Shown here in pieces: positions 1-8,385 of a stretch of DNA of 64,000 nucleotides (its first letter is position 1; each line of letters starts with the position of its first letter). Below the pieces are notes generated by a model. That model made no database searches, was not told the DNA's origin, and saw only the letters and a list, made by a program, of their open reading frames with translations. Origin of the DNA: Methylobacterium persicinum (GTDB taxonomy: Bacteria; Pseudomonadota; Alphaproteobacteria; Rhizobiales; Beijerinckiaceae); contig NZ_BPQX01000016.1 in NCBI RefSeq assembly GCF_022179525.1, positions 1-64,000 on the forward strand, in the 5' to 3' direction. A program made the translations under genes and the position numbers.

Positions 1-21
1 GCCGCACCTCAGGATGAGGTG
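1..21. repeat. Right end of a family A palindromic repeat
   Basis: The first bases match the right end of the family A repeats seen complete at 12925-13032 and 15528-15638 (GCACCTCAGGATGAGG). The left part lies outside the window. Confidence 0.6.
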
Positions 22-63
22 GGGGCTTGGAATGGCCACCATGCGGCCCGCGAGGGGCCCCCC

Positions 64-930
64 TCAGAACTCGTAGAGACCCTTTGGATTGTCCACGAAC
101 AGCTTCCGCCGCCGGTCCTCGTCGGGTACCCAGTCGGCCAGCAGGTCGAGGAGCACGGGAAGCTTCGGCGGCCCGTTCCAGGCGGCGACGTGGGGCCAGT
201 CGGAACCCCAGAGGCAGCGGTCCGGCCCGGCGTCGTTGAGGGCGCGGGCGAAGGAGATCGTGTCCGCGTAGGGCGGCCCCGCGACGGAGACTCGGAAGGC
301 GCCGGAGAGCTTCACATAGGCCCCGTCCCGCACCATTCCGAGGAGGGCCTGGAAGCCCGGATGCTCCACCCCTGCCGATGTCGGCATGTGGCCCATATGG
401 TCGAAGACCAGGGGCACCGGCAGGCGGGACAGGGTGCCGACGATCCCCGGCAAGTCCCGGGCATCGAGGAGGAACTGGAGGTGCCAGCCCATCTCCCGGG
501 CGAGCGCACCGTAGCGCTCCAGCTTGTCGAGCCCGACGCCGCCCCCGAACAGCACGTTGAGGCGCAGGCCCGTCACCCCCGCCTCCTTGAGGGTGGCGAG
601 TTCCCCCTCCCGCAGGTCGAGGGGGATGACGGCGATGCCCCGCAGGCGCTGCCGGTTCGCCCGCAGAGTCTCCAGCATCAGCCGGTTGTCGGTCCCGTGG
701 ACGCTGACCTGCACGAGGACGCCGTGCGCCATCCCCGTGGCGTCGAGCATCGCCAGATACGCCTCGGCCGGTGCCGCCGGCGGGGTGTAGCTCCGCTCCG
801 CGACGAGGGGATAGGCCGGCGGCAGGCCGATGACGTGGGCGTGGGTGTCTACCGCCCCCGGCGGCACGGCGTAGCGGGTCGGGCCCGCGGGGTGCGGATC
901 GGGGGCGGGGCAGTCCCGGATCTCAGGCAT
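64..930 (-). CDS. Amidohydrolase-2 family metal-dependent hydrolase (pyrone-dicarboxylate-lactonase-like)
   Basis: 288 residues, the expected size for a one-domain TIM-barrel hydrolase of the 2-pyrone-4,6-dicarboxylate lactonase (LigI)/amidohydrolase-2 group. Visible motifs are DTHAHV near the N-terminus, VFDHMGH in the middle and WGSDWPH near the C-terminus; the last holds the usual catalytic Asp. An upstream in-frame extension is possible, but the ATG at 928-930 sits two bases after the stop of the MFS transporter, which fits an operon. The family hydrolyses lactones or decarboxylates cyclic acids. The true substrate is unknown; coupling to the transporter suggests an imported organic acid. 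Confidence 0.82.
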   Translation of the reverse strand: MPEIRDCPAPDPHPAGPTRYAVPPGAVDTHAHVIGLPPAYPLVAERSYTPPAAPAEAYLAMLDATGMAHGVLVQVSVHGTDNRLMLETLRANRQRLRGIAVIPLDLREGELATLKEAGVTGLRLNVLFGGGVGLDKLERYGALAREMGWHLQFLLDARDLPGIVGTLSRLPVPLVFDHMGHMPTSAGVEHPGFQALLGMVRDGAYVKLSGAFRVSVAGPPYADTISFARALNDAGPDRCLWGSDWPHVAAWNGPPKLPVLLDLLADWVPDEDRRRKLFVDNPKGLYEF

Positions 931-932
931 GC

Positions 933-2240
933 TCAGGTATCCGCGTGCAGGACCCGGCCCCGCGTCTCGGGCAAGGCGAAGGCGGCCAGGAAGAACATCC
1001 CGTAGGCCACGGCGGCAAAGAGCGCGATGGCGGAGGCGAGCCCGACCCGCTCGGACAGGTAGCCCACCAGGGCCGGGAACAGAGCGCCGACGCCCCGGCC
1101 GAAATTGTAGCAGAAGCCCTGCCCCGAGCCCCGCAGGCGGGTGGGGTAGAGTTCGGTGAGGAAGGCGCCCATCCCGGAGAAGTAGCCGGAGGCGAAGAAG
1201 CCCAGGGGGAAGCCCAGCACCCAGAGGATGCCGTTCGACAGGGGCAACTGGGTGTAGGCCACGATCACGGCGATGGCGCCGACAGAGAAGATCAGGAAGA
1301 GCGGCCGCCGCCCGAGCCGGTCTGCGAGCCACGCGCCGACGAGGTACCCCGTGAAGGATCCGACGATCAGCGCGGCGAGGTAGCCGGTGGAGGAGACGAT
1401 CGAGAGGTGGCGCTCGGTCGTCAGGAAGCGCGGCACCCAGGTGGTGATGGCGTAGTAGCCCCCCTGGCAGCCCGCCGCGGCGAGGGAGGCCAGAAGGGTC
1501 GTGCCGAGGATCGGGCCGGAGAAGATCTCCCAGATCTTCGGCCGGTCACCCGCCGCGACGGCGGCGGCCCGGGTCCGGGCGGCGACCTCGGGCTCCTTCA
1601 CGTGGCGGCGCAGGTAGAAGACCAGCAGGGCCGGAAGGGCGCCGACGGCGAACATCCAGCGCCACGCGCTCTCGGGCGGGAGGAGCGAGAACAGGATCGC
1701 CTGCGACAGCACCGCGAGCCCCCAGCCGACGGCCCAGCCGGACTGCACCGAGCCCACGGCCCGGCCCCGGTACTCGGCGCGGATGGTCTCGCCGATCAGC
1801 ACGGCCCCCGCCGCCCATTCGCCGCCGAAGCCGAGGCCCAGGATCGCCCGGGCCACGAGGAGTTGCTCGAAGTTCTGGACGAAGGCGCAGAGGAGGGAGA
1901 AGAACGAGAACCAGAGGATCGTGATCTGGAGGGTGAGGACCCGGCCGATCCGGTCGGCCACGAAGCCGGCGATCCAGCCGCCCAAGGCCGAGGCGAGGAG
2001 AGTGACCGTCGCGGCGAGGCCGGCGGTGCCGGGATCGACCTTCCACAGGCTGATGATCGTGCCGATCACCAGCGGGTAGATCATGAAGTCCATGCCGTCG
2101 AGGCACCAGCCCGCGGTACAAGCCCAGAAGGTGTGCCGCTCCGGTCCCGTCATGGACTTGTAGAAGGCCGTCAGGCTCGCGTCCCGGATCTCGACCGCTC
2201 CGGACTCCGCGGCCGCCCCCTGCCCCCCGACCGTATCCAT
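933..2240 (-). CDS. MFS transporter, aromatic/organic acid or sugar family
   Basis: 435 residues with about twelve hydrophobic segments. The N-terminus is hydrophilic to about residue 30, then GWCLDGMDFMIYPLV begins helix 1. A conserved-type loop GWIAGFVADRIGRV follows helix 2, and a second copy (GAWLADRLGRR) follows helix 8, the typical MFS A-motif pair. Closest in style to the sialic acid/aromatic acid:H+ symporters. It is the first gene of a two-gene operon with the amidohydrolase two bases downstream, so it probably imports that enzyme's substrate or a precursor. Substrate not readable from sequence. Confidence 0.85.
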   Translation of the reverse strand: MDTVGGQGAAAESGAVEIRDASLTAFYKSMTGPERHTFWACTAGWCLDGMDFMIYPLVIGTIISLWKVDPGTAGLAATVTLLASALGGWIAGFVADRIGRVLTLQITILWFSFFSLLCAFVQNFEQLLVARAILGLGFGGEWAAGAVLIGETIRAEYRGRAVGSVQSGWAVGWGLAVLSQAILFSLLPPESAWRWMFAVGALPALLVFYLRRHVKEPEVAARTRAAAVAAGDRPKIWEIFSGPILGTTLLASLAAAGCQGGYYAITTWVPRFLTTERHLSIVSSTGYLAALIVGSFTGYLVGAWLADRLGRRPLFLIFSVGAIAVIVAYTQLPLSNGILWVLGFPLGFFASGYFSGMGAFLTELYPTRLRGSGQGFCYNFGRGVGALFPALVGYLSERVGLASAIALFAAVAYGMFFLAAFALPETRGRVLHADT

Positions 2241-2324
2241 GATTCACTCCCGCTTTTGCGGGAGTATCGGCCCGGGATTCCGGACTGTCCAACGGTGAGC
2301 GGGGTTTCTTCCGGGGTTTCTTCC

Positions 2325-2354
2325 AAGAAAAAGGGCCGCCCTCTCGGGCAGCCC
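2325..2354 (-). terminator. Rho-independent terminator of the glycine-rich protein gene
   Basis: Read on the minus strand: GGGCTGCCC, loop GAGA, GGGCGGCCC, then TTTTTCTT. The stem is nine pairs with one G-U. It lies 33 bases after the stop of the gene at 2387-2899. Confidence 0.85.
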
Positions 2355-2386
2355 CTTCCAACCTGAGCAGATCAGGCGCGAACGCG

Positions 2387-2899
2387 TCAGTAGCAGCGCT
2401 CGATCAGGACGCGGCGATAGCCGTAGGGCGTCCAGCGTACCCGCGGGACGGTGTAGCAGCCGCCGCCGTAGCCGTAGTCGCCGCCGTAGTACCCGACCGG
2501 GGCGTAGCCATAGCCGCCATAGCCGCCGTAGCCGTAACCCGGGTAGCCGTAACCCGGGTAGCCGTAGCCGTAACCGCCGTAGAGGCCGCCCGCCGCGAGG
2601 CCGAGACCGAACCCGGCGAGGCCGAAGCCCAGGCCGCGCCCGTAACCGCCGCGGTAGCCGTAGCCGCGATATCCGCCGTAGCCACCGCGGAATCCGCCGT
2701 AACCGCCACGGAAACCACCGTAGCCGCCGCGGAAGCCCGCGCCGCGGAAGCCGCCGCCGAAACCACCACCGTGGAAGCCGCCACCGAACCCGCCGCCATG
2801 AAAACCACCGCCGCCGAAGCCGCGGGCGTCGGCGCTCACCGGCGCGAGCGCCAGGGCGCCTGCCGCCAGCAGCGCAGATCCAAGCACTGCACCCTTCAT
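2387..2899 (-). CDS. Secreted glycine/tyrosine-rich repeat protein
   Basis: 170 residues. A signal peptide (MKGAVLGSALLAAGALALA, cleavage likely after ADA) precedes a region that is mostly Gly, Tyr, Phe and Arg, with short repeats of the types GFHGG, GFRGGYG and GYGYPGYG. The C-terminus is different: a cysteine-flanked segment (CYTVPRVRW to ERCY) with Arg and Tyr. Start chosen at the ATG at 2897-2899 because GGAG lies just upstream and the signal peptide begins there; a 30-residue extension is less likely. Function unknown; similar proteins are called cell-envelope or sulfur-globule-like without evidence. A strong terminator follows. Confidence 0.75.
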   Translation of the reverse strand: MKGAVLGSALLAAGALALAPVSADARGFGGGGFHGGGFGGGFHGGGFGGGFRGAGFRGGYGGFRGGYGGFRGGYGGYRGYGYRGGYGRGLGFGLAGFGLGLAAGGLYGGYGYGYPGYGYPGYGYGGYGGYGYAPVGYYGGDYGYGGGCYTVPRVRWTPYGYRRVLIERCY

Positions 2900-3108
2900 G
2901 TCACGTCTCCAAAACCTTGAGTGCCCCTTCGACCCGGAAACGTGCGAGCCGGCGAAACGGTTCTTGGGCCATGCGCGGCAGGCGGTCACGGTCCCGTGCG
3001 CCCGCCGGAGGGGGCTCGGCGGTCATGGGACGCGCCTTGCGCGAAATCCGCCGTTTTCGTGCGCCAGACGCCCCCCGTGACAAACGAAGGGGCCCCTGCA
3101 GCCTTCCC

Positions 3109-3870
3109 ATGATGCGTTCCAGCGTTTTCCGCCCGGCCTGCCTCGCCCTGCTCGCGGGTTTCGTCGTCTTTCCTTCGGCAGCGTGGTCCGCGCCCGCGGA
3201 ACCCGAGCCCTGCCGCCCGATGGAGGCGCAGGGGGAGAGCTTCACGGTCTGCACCATCGACCTCCGGAGGCGCCGGGTCAGGGTGTTCTGGCGCCGGCCG
3301 GACGGGCAGGCCTACGCCTCCCTGTCGGCCCTCGCCGAGGCCGAGGGCCCCGGTCTCGCCTTCGCCATGAACGGCGGGATGTATGACAAGGATCAGGCGC
3401 CGGTGGGCCTCTACGTGGAGGACGGACGCGAGCTTCATCCGGTCTCGACGGCGGACGGGCCAGGCAACTTCCACCTCAAGCCGAATGGGGTGTTCTACGT
3501 GAAGGGCGAGCGGGCCGGCGTCCTCGACACGCCCCACTATCTCAAGGCGCATCCCCGGCCGGACTTCGCCACCCAGTCCGGGCCCATGTTGGTGATCGAC
3601 GGGCAGATCCACCCGAAGATCTCAGCCGATGGCCCGTCGCAGAAGATCCGCAACGGCGTCGGCGTCCGGGACGGGGGGCACGTGGCGGTCTTCGCCATCT
3701 CGGAGAGGCCGGTCAGCTTCGGCGCCTTCGCCCGCCTGTTCCGGGACGACCTCGGCTGCCGCAACGCGCTGTTCCTCGACGGCTCGGTATCGAGCCTCTA
3801 CGCGCCAAACCTCGGCCGGTCGGACGTCGGGCGGCCGCTCGGGCCGCTGATCGGGGCGGTGGCGAAGTAG
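3109..3870 (+). CDS. Phosphodiester glycosidase (NAGPA/DUF2233 domain) exoprotein
   Basis: 253 residues with a signal peptide (cleavage near AWSAPA, about residue 25) and one NAGPA-like domain. Family hallmarks: FAMNGGMYDKD (about residues 84-94), GPMLVIDGQIH, IRNGVGV and the C-terminal CRNALFLDGSVSSLY. The eukaryotic relative exposes mannose-6-phosphate; bacterial relatives cleave phosphodiester sugars or surface glycans, so a periplasmic or extracellular role is expected. ATG codons at 3109 and 3112 are both possible. Single gene, convergent with the oxidoreductase at 3978-5096. Confidence 0.78.
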   Translation: MMRSSVFRPACLALLAGFVVFPSAAWSAPAEPEPCRPMEAQGESFTVCTIDLRRRRVRVFWRRPDGQAYASLSALAEAEGPGLAFAMNGGMYDKDQAPVGLYVEDGRELHPVSTADGPGNFHLKPNGVFYVKGERAGVLDTPHYLKAHPRPDFATQSGPMLVIDGQIHPKISADGPSQKIRNGVGVRDGGHVAVFAISERPVSFGAFARLFRDDLGCRNALFLDGSVSSLYAPNLGRSDVGRPLGPLIGAVAK

Positions 3871-3915
3871 CGGGGCGGAGCGTTCCGCTGCTGGCTGTGG
3901 GGACGGTGGCGGAGG

Positions 3916-3935
3916 GCGGCGTTCAGAAACGCCGC
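3916..3935. terminator. Possible bidirectional hairpin between convergent genes
   Basis: GCGGCGTT, loop CAGA, AACGCCGC: a perfect eight-pair stem between two converging genes. There is no T tract on either side, so its role as a terminator is uncertain. Confidence 0.35.
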
Positions 3936-3977
3936 ATGTCCCACCGATCCCCCACGATGGCGGCGCGACCCCGCCCG

Positions 3978-5096
3978 TCACCGCTGCCCGAAGGCGGTGT
4001 CCTTGAACAGGTCCTTCAGGTGGTGGGGCTGCGAGCGCCAGTACTGCTTGGGCGCCCGGGCCTTCGCGCCGAGCTCCGCCGCCGCGTGCCAGGGCCAGCG
4101 GGGATTGTAGAGCATAGCCCGCGCCAGGGAGATCGCGTCCGCCTTGCCCTCGGCCAGGATGTCCTCCGCCTGCCGCGGCTCGGTGATGAGCCCCACGGCG
4201 ATGGTGGCGAGCCCGGTCTCGGCCTTGATCCGCTCGGCATAGGGCACCTGATAGCCCGGCCCGATCTTGATCGCCTGCTTGGGCGAGACGCCCCCGGTGG
4301 AGACGTGGATCGCGGGCGACCCCGCCTTCTTCAGGGCCTGGGCGAGCTCCACCGTCTCGTCGATGTCCCAGCCGTCCTCGACCCAGTCCGTCGCCGAGAC
4401 CCGCAGCCAGACGGGCGAGCCGGCCGGCACCACGTCGCGGACGGCGTCGTAGATCTCGAGGGGGAAGCGCATGCGGTTGGCGAGGCTGCCGCCATAGGCA
4501 TCGGTGCGCTTGTTGGCGATGGGCGAGAGGAACTGGTGCAGCAGGTAGCCGTGGGCCCCGTGCAGTTCCACGGCCTCGATCCCGAGGCGGACCGCGCGCT
4601 TGGCGGTGGCGACGAAGTCGTCCCGCACCCGCTTCAGGTCGGCGGCGTCGAGGGCGTGGGGGGGCACCTCACCCTCTCCGTGCGCCACCGCCGACGGCGC
4701 CTCCGTGCGCCAGCCATAGGGATGCTCCGGCGGGATCTGCTTGCCCCCGGCCCAGGGCGCGTCGCTCGACGCCTTCCGGCCGGCATGGGCGATCTGGATG
4801 CAGACCGGGATCGGCGCGTATTCGCGCACCGCATCGAGCACGCGGGCCAGCGCCCGCTCGCAGCCGTCGTTGTACAGGCCGAGGTCCCAGGCGGTGATCC
4901 GGGCCTCGGGCGAGACGGCGGTGGCCTCCAGCGTCAGCAGTCCGGCCCCCGACATCGCGAGTTGGCCGAGATGCATCATATGCCAGTCGGTCGCCTCGCC
5001 GTCCCGGGCCGAGTACTGGCACATCGGCGCGATGAGGATGCGGTTCTCCAGGGTGAGAGAGTCGAGGGTCAGCGGCTCGAACAGGCGTGCGGTCAT
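3978..5096 (-). CDS. Old-yellow-enzyme NADH:flavin oxidoreductase (YqjM-like)
   Basis: 372 residues, an FMN-dependent TIM barrel. The N-terminus LFEPLTLDSLTLENRILIAPMCQYSA carries the Cys-Gln-Tyr-Ser signature of the thermophilic-like YqjM branch. IAHAGRKAS supplies the active-site His/Arg region and HGAHGYLLHQFLSP follows. Such enzymes reduce activated C=C bonds with NADPH. Start taken at the ATG at 5094-5096, with GGAG upstream; another ATG nine codons earlier is possible. Single gene; physiological substrate unknown, xenobiotic or enone detoxification being the usual guess. Confidence 0.9.
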   Translation of the reverse strand: MTARLFEPLTLDSLTLENRILIAPMCQYSARDGEATDWHMMHLGQLAMSGAGLLTLEATAVSPEARITAWDLGLYNDGCERALARVLDAVREYAPIPVCIQIAHAGRKASSDAPWAGGKQIPPEHPYGWRTEAPSAVAHGEGEVPPHALDAADLKRVRDDFVATAKRAVRLGIEAVELHGAHGYLLHQFLSPIANKRTDAYGGSLANRMRFPLEIYDAVRDVVPAGSPVWLRVSATDWVEDGWDIDETVELAQALKKAGSPAIHVSTGGVSPKQAIKIGPGYQVPYAERIKAETGLATIAVGLITEPRQAEDILAEGKADAISLARAMLYNPRWPWHAAAELGAKARAPKQYWRSQPHHLKDLFKDTAFGQR

Positions 5097-5285
5097 CGAT
5101 TCAGTCTCCGGGTCCCGGGCCAATCTGGTGCGGTGCGGCCGCCGGGGCCAGCGGCAGCTGCGGCAGAGCGGCCATGCCCGCCCGGTCCGGGAACTCCCCG
5201 CGCAGTGCCCCTGTTCTGCCGGTGTCGCCGCGTTGCGGCGGCCGACGCGAGCCGCCTGAGGGGGCGAGATCGCCTAGGGTCCGAC

Positions 5286-5723
5286 ATGATGATCACGAGA
5301 CTTTTCGCCCCGTTCATTATCGCCGCCGCTGGCTGCGCCGCCTTCGCGGGCGCCTCCCAGGCCCAGCCCGCCGCCTTCGGCGGCCCGAAGATGTTGATCC
5401 ACGGCAACTACTGTGGTCCGGGCAACAACGCCCCGCTGCCGCCGGTGGATGCCCTCGATGCCGCCTGTGCCCGTCACGACGCCTGCACGCCCGAGGGCGG
5501 GCTCCCGTCCAGGGCCTGCAACCTCCGCCTCCAGCACGAGGCCGAGATGATCGCCCGCGATCCGCGCAGCTCGGAGAAGGAGCGGGCGATGGCCGGCATG
5601 GTCGCCATGGGCGCCACGATGATGCCCACCAGCCCGCAATCGGAGCCGACGATGACCGGCTCGATCAGGACCGCGCCGGCGGCCACCAACGTCCAGCAGG
5701 ACGACGAGGGCGACGACGAGTAG
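5286..5723 (+). CDS. Secreted phospholipase A2-like protein
   Basis: 145 residues. A signal peptide (cleavage likely after SQAQ, residue 27) leads into a small domain with the phospholipase A2 pattern: YCGPGN at 42-47 (the calcium-loop type motif) and C-A-R-H-D-A-C at 61-67, the catalytic His64-Asp65 pair flanked by cysteines. A further Cys at 78 could complete a disulfide. The C-terminal third is Met- and Thr-rich and ends in an acidic tail. If active it would cleave the sn-2 ester of phospholipids outside the cell. ATGs at 5286 and 5289 are equivalent. Stands alone between two minus-strand genes. Confidence 0.7.
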   Translation: MMITRLFAPFIIAAAGCAAFAGASQAQPAAFGGPKMLIHGNYCGPGNNAPLPPVDALDAACARHDACTPEGGLPSRACNLRLQHEAEMIARDPRSSEKERAMAGMVAMGATMMPTSPQSEPTMTGSIRTAPAATNVQQDDEGDDE

Positions 5724-5751
5724 CCGACGCCCCCGCGGGGACGTTCCCGCC

Positions 5752-7668
5752 TCATCCCTGCCCGATGCCGCGGTCCTTGAGGCTTTCGCCGATCTCCTCG
5801 AGGACCACGGCATCGTCGATCGTGGCGGGCATCGTCCAGGGTTCGTGATCGGCGATGCGCTTCATGGTGGCGCGCAGGATCTTGCCTGAGCGGGTCTTGG
5901 GCAAGCGCGGCACGGTGAGGGCCAGCTTGAAGGCCGCGACCGGGCCGATCTCCTCGCGGACCTTGGCGACCAGTTCGCGCTCGATCTCCGCCGGATCGCG
6001 TTCCACCCGGGCCTTGAGCACCACGAAGCCGCAGGGAACCTCGCCTTTCAGTTCGTCGCGGATGCCGATCACCGCGCATTCCGCCACATCGGGATGGGCG
6101 GAGAGAACCGCCTCCATCCCGCCGGTGGAGAGCCGGTGGCCGGCGACGTTGATGATGTCGTCCGTGCGCCCGAGCACGGTGATGTAGCCGTCGTGATCGA
6201 TGATCCCGGCATCGGACGTGTCGTAGTAGCCGGGAAAGGTCGAAAGGTAGCTCTCCCGCATCCGCTCATCGGAGCCCCAGAGGGTCGGCAGGCAGCCGGG
6301 CGGCAGGGGCAGACGGATCGCGATCGTCCCCATCGTACCCGCGGGGACTTCCCTGCCTCCCTCGTCGAGGACGCGCACGTCGTAGCCCGGCATCGGGACG
6401 CAGGTGCTCCCCCGTTTCACCGGCAGGAGGCCGAGCCCCACCGGGTTGCCGGCGATGGGCCACCCGGTCTCCGTCTGCCACCAGTGGTCGATGACCGGCC
6501 GGTCGAGCACCCGCTCCGCCCAGGCGACGGAATCCGGGTCCGCCCGCTCCCCGGCCAGGAAAAGCGAGCGGAACTTCGACAGGTCGTAGCCGGCGACGAG
6601 GTCGCCGTTCGGATCCTCTTTCTTGATCGCCCGCAGGGCCGTGGGGGCCGTGAACAGGCAGGCGACCCCATGCTCCGCGACGACCCGCCAGAAGGCGCCG
6701 GCATCGGGCGTGCCCACGGGCTTGCCCTCGTAGAGGACGCTGGTGCAGCCGTGCAGCAGGGGCGCGTAGACGATGTAGCAATGGCCCACGACCCAGCCGA
6801 TGTCGGAGGCACAGAAATAGGTCTCGCCGGGGGCGACGCCGTAGAGGTTCGGCATCGACCACGCCAGCGCCACGAGATAGCCGCCGGTATCGCGCACCAC
6901 GCCCTTCGGCTTGCCCGTCGTGCCGGATGTATAGAGGACGTAGAGTGGGTCGGTGGCGGCCATGACCGCGCATTCCGCTTTGGCCCCCCGGGCCTTCGCC
7001 GCGGCCACCGTCTCCGCCCAGTCCCGGTCGCGATCCGGATCCAGCACCGCCGCGCATTGCGGCCGCTGGAGGATGAGGCAGGCCCCCGGCTTGTGCGAGG
7101 AGGATGCGATGGCCGCATCCAGGAGCGGCTTGTAGGCGACGACGCGGGCCGGCTCGATGCCGCAGGACGCGGCAAGCACGACCTTGGGGGCCGCATCCTC
7201 GATGCGCTTGGCCAGTTCGTTCGCGGCGAAGCCCCCGAACACCACCGAATGCACCGCCCCGAGGCGGGCGCAGGCCAGCATCCCGAACACCGCTTCGGGC
7301 ACCATCGGCATGTAGAGCACCACCCTGTCGCCCTTGCCGACACCCATCTCCGCCAGGACCGCCGCCAGGGTGGCGACCTCGTGGTGCAACTCGCCGTAGG
7401 TGATGCTGCGTTTGGTGCCGGTGACGGGCGAATCGTAGACAATGGCCGCTTGGTCCCGGCGCGATCCCTCCGCGTGCCGGTCGACGGCATTGTAGCAGGC
7501 ATTCAGGCGGCCATCGGGGAACCAGCGGCCGTAGGGACCCTGGCCGGGGTCGAAGGCGCGCTCCGGGATCTTGTCCCAGGTGAGGGCGTCCGCTGCCGCG
7601 AGCCAGAAGGCCTCCGGGTCCCGTGCGGCGGCCGCGTGAGTCTCGGCGTAGCGGCTGGGGTTCGTCAT
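5752..7668 (-). CDS. prpE: Propionyl-CoA synthetase (acetyl-CoA synthetase family)
   Basis: 638 residues, full length for an ACS/PrpE adenylating enzyme: carboxylate + ATP + CoA gives acyl-CoA + AMP + PPi. The AMP-binding P-loop is YTSGTTGKPKG, the adenylation core includes WWQTETGWP, and the C-terminal lysine motif is PKTRSGKILR, normally controlled by acetylation. The N-terminal WFPDGRLNACYNAVDRH pattern and overall style are closer to PrpE than to Acs, so propionate or a similar short acid is inferred. Start at the ATG at 7666-7668, where family similarity begins; an upstream extension would run through repeat sequence. Confidence 0.85.
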   Translation of the reverse strand: MTNPSRYAETHAAAARDPEAFWLAAADALTWDKIPERAFDPGQGPYGRWFPDGRLNACYNAVDRHAEGSRRDQAAIVYDSPVTGTKRSITYGELHHEVATLAAVLAEMGVGKGDRVVLYMPMVPEAVFGMLACARLGAVHSVVFGGFAANELAKRIEDAAPKVVLAASCGIEPARVVAYKPLLDAAIASSSHKPGACLILQRPQCAAVLDPDRDRDWAETVAAAKARGAKAECAVMAATDPLYVLYTSGTTGKPKGVVRDTGGYLVALAWSMPNLYGVAPGETYFCASDIGWVVGHCYIVYAPLLHGCTSVLYEGKPVGTPDAGAFWRVVAEHGVACLFTAPTALRAIKKEDPNGDLVAGYDLSKFRSLFLAGERADPDSVAWAERVLDRPVIDHWWQTETGWPIAGNPVGLGLLPVKRGSTCVPMPGYDVRVLDEGGREVPAGTMGTIAIRLPLPPGCLPTLWGSDERMRESYLSTFPGYYDTSDAGIIDHDGYITVLGRTDDIINVAGHRLSTGGMEAVLSAHPDVAECAVIGIRDELKGEVPCGFVVLKARVERDPAEIERELVAKVREEIGPVAAFKLALTVPRLPKTRSGKILRATMKRIADHEPWTMPATIDDAVVLEEIGESLKDRGIGQG

Positions 7669-7830
7669 CGAATCGGCGTGTCCTCGCGGGCCGCTCTCCG
7701 GCGGTTGCGGACAGATTAGCCGATTTCGGGGCGAGGGCGAGGGCGGCTGTGCCCCTCGCCGCCCCACCGCCGTCGCGGCTTCCATCGCCGCCGTTGCGGC
7801 TTCTCTCTCCGCCGTTGCGGCTTCCCTCCC

Positions 7831-7924
7831 CGTCATTGCGAGCGACGCGAAGCAACCCAGGGGCGGGCGGGCCGCTTCAGGACGTGGTGCGTCCCTGGGT
7901 TGTTTCGCTGCGCTCGCAATGACG
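7831..7924. repeat. Family B palindromic repeat, copy 1
   Basis: Starts CGTCATTGCGAGCGACGCGA and ends in the near-reverse complement CGCTGCGCTCGCAATGACG, with a less symmetric centre. The same ends occur at 11475-11568, 18076-18167 and 46304-46396. Confidence 0.85.
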
Positions 7925-7971
7925 GCGTGGATTGAGGGGCGCGGCGCTGGCAAGCGCAGCCCCTCGTCCCC

Positions 7972-8003
7972 AAAAAACCGCGCCGTCCCGATAGGGCGGC
8001 GCG
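7972..8003 (-). terminator. Rho-independent terminator of the DUF465 gene
   Basis: On the minus strand, CGCGCCGCCC pairs with GGGACGGCGCG (one mismatch, loop TATC) and is followed by six T residues. It lies 30 bases past the stop of the 59-residue gene. Confidence 0.85.
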
Positions 8004-8032
8004 ATCTGTCACGTCAGTCTAGGAATGCTGTG

Positions 8033-8212
8033 TCAGTGCAGGGTCCCGTTGGCCTGCAGCCGGTTCATCTCGTCCTTGAGTTGAAGTTTCCGGCGCTTGA
8101 GTTCCGCTATCTGCTGATCGCTCGACGAGGGCCTGTGGATTGCGTCCTGAATCTCGCGCTCGAGGGCTTCGTGCTTCCGTGCGAGTTGGCTCAGATGCGT
8201 CTGCAGCGACAT
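8033..8212 (-). CDS. YdcH/DUF465 family small coiled-coil protein
   Basis: 59 residues, below common length cut-offs: it begins MSLQTHLSQLARKHEALE and continues through SSSDQQIAELKRRKLQLKDE. This is the DUF465 pattern, a short charged alpha-helical hairpin with the conserved IAELKRRKLQLKDE core. An AGGAG precedes the ATG with good spacing. Function of the family is not settled. It is divergent from a second DUF465 gene at 8386-8604, and a strong terminator follows its stop. Confidence 0.88.
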   Translation of the reverse strand: MSLQTHLSQLARKHEALEREIQDAIHRPSSSDQQIAELKRRKLQLKDEMNRLQANGTLH

Positions 8213-8385
8213 GAGGCGAATCTCCTGTCATCGTTCTGACATGGCCAGACTGACACAGGTTGCCGTACCTGTCGAAGCGTTTTCGCTGGGCATCCTTTCG
8301 CAAGGGTTCGTCCCGGCGCTTGCTCCTCGCTGAGGCGTGACGCATGCTCCTGACCTTCGAAGGGTGTTCGGTTTTCCAGGGTGCG

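Larger units (their letters stand above)
7669..8032. other. Gene-free gap with repeats and a terminator
   Basis: 364 bases between the prpE start and the stop of a small DUF465 gene. It holds imperfect tandem copies of a CCGTTGCGGCTTC-like unit around 7780-7830, a complete family B palindrome (7831-7924) and the DUF465 terminator (7972-8003). The prpE promoter must lie here, but I cannot pick it out. Confidence 0.7.

Noticed and set aside
945-2366. Plus-strand frame opposite the MFS transporter
   Set aside because: Antisense artefact; the minus frame has twelve hydrophobic segments and MFS loop motifs.
3916-3935. Full rho-independent terminator between the glycosidase and oxidoreductase genes
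   Set aside because: The stem is good but no T tract follows on either strand; kept only as a low-confidence feature.
7780-7830. Tandem CCGTTGCGGCTTC units as a CRISPR-like array
   Set aside because: Units are adjacent without unique spacers, only about three copies, and imperfect. It is a simple tandem repeat.
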